DNA of 6,055 nt. It comes from Bordetella parapertussis. Lineage in GTDB: Bacteria; Pseudomonadota; Gammaproteobacteria; Burkholderiales; SG8-39. The notes below the pieces were generated by a model that was given only the letters and a program-made list of their open reading frames with translations, was not told the origin of the DNA and ran no database searches. The stretch is from assembly GCA_945869935.1 (NCBI GenBank), contig CAMBSA010000133.1, forward strand, positions 1 through 6,055, written 5' to 3'. Numbering within the stretch: position 1 is the stretch's first letter; the number at the start of each line of letters is the position of its first letter. Positions 5,660 to 6,055 of the stretch are shown one piece after another. Position numbers and translations under genes: made by a program.

Positions 5660-6055
5660 CTAATCGAACTGCAGCTTTCCATCGGTTGCGATCTTGCGCA
5701 GGCGGCTGATTTCGGTGCGCACGAGTTGTTCCAGCGCCGCAGGCGTGCCCGGGGTCGGAATTACGCCCCACAGCCCGAGACGCTGACGAACGCCCGGGTC
5801 CATCAGCGCCTCGTTCGCCGCTGCATTCAGTTGCGTCGCGATTCCGGGAGCCAGGCCGGGCGGCGCGAAGATACCCACCCAACTGATCAGGTCGTAGCCG
5901 GGAACACCGGCTTCCGCGAGTGTCGGCGAGTTCGGGAAACGCGGGTCACGCTGACTGCCTGTCGTTCCGAGCAATCGCACCTTCCCGCCTTCCACGGCCT
6001 GTCCTGCGCCGGCGTCAAAGGTCAACTGGCACACGCCGGCGATGGTGTCCTGAAG
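5660..6055 (-). CDS. Tripartite tricarboxylate transporter (TctC/Bug family) substrate-binding protein, C-terminal part
   Basis: The visible 131 residues are the C-terminal half of a Bug-type periplasmic receptor; the frame stays open to the right window edge, so the start lies outside. It begins LQDTIAGVCQLTFDAGAGQ, the strand-helix found midway in the family. It continues with GGKVRLLGTTGSQRDPRFPN, SPTLAEAGVPGYDLISWVGIF and APPGLAPGIATQLNAAANEAL, all in the usual order, and ends GKLQFD before a TAG stop. These receptors bind carboxylated or small organic ligands in the periplasm and deliver them to TctAB-type permeases, but in Burkholderiales most are orphan genes beside catabolic or regulatory genes. 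No TctA or TctB gene is visible here. V in GVCQ replaces the Arg often seen in this segment. The reading frame upstream of GTG at 6034 is clearly still family sequence, so that GTG is not the start. Confidence 0.93.
   Translation of the reverse strand, partial: LQDTIAGVCQLTFDAGAGQAVEGGKVRLLGTTGSQRDPRFPNSPTLAEAGVPGYDLISWVGIFAPPGLAPGIATQLNAAANEALMDPGVRQRLGLWGVIPTPGTPAALEQLVRTEISRLRKIATDGKLQFD

Overview
The window looks like accessory metabolic DNA from a high-GC proteobacterium, most likely a betaproteobacterium of the Burkholderiales. This is inferred from a tripartite-tricarboxylate (Bug/TctC-type) solute receptor, a family greatly expanded in that order, alongside aromatic-catabolism families and strong GC bias with long antisense open frames. 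All seven genes I can support read on the minus strand, so the biological order runs from high to low coordinates. No RNA genes, insertion sequences, CRISPR arrays or integrase-type genes were seen.

From the right edge: (1) the C-terminal part of a TctC/Bug periplasmic receptor (5660-6055, cut by the window end); (2) 51 bp later, an unrecognised 219-residue Ala/Glu/Arg-rich coiled-coil protein with one C-terminal membrane helix (4949-5608); (3) a 112-bp gap with three 15-bp tandem repeats and a -10-like box; (4) an ACMSD-like amidohydrolase/decarboxylase (3835-4836); (5) a 144-bp gap with a candidate promoter whose spacer holds the palindrome GTGAT-GT-ATCAC; (6) a compact gene set consisting of a cupin protein with a lysine-rich tail (3157-3690, TTG start), a short-chain dehydrogenase (2381-3118), a class A FAD monooxygenase (784-2397, overlapping the dehydrogenase by 17 bp) and the N-terminal 246 residues of a NitT/TauT-type ABC substrate-binding protein (1-740, cut by the left edge).

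Taken together the genes fit a peripheral catabolic module for an aromatic or related ring compound. A receptor would bring in the substrate, the FAD enzyme would hydroxylate the ring, the SDR would oxidise or reduce an alcohol/ketone, the metal-dependent amidohydrolase-fold enzyme would decarboxylate or hydrolyse an intermediate, and the cupin would act as a small metalloenzyme or sensor. The substrate cannot be read from the sequence. The least ordinary items are the cupin with its histone-H1-like tail, the repeat and palindrome candidates in the two promoter regions, and the orphan coiled-coil membrane protein.
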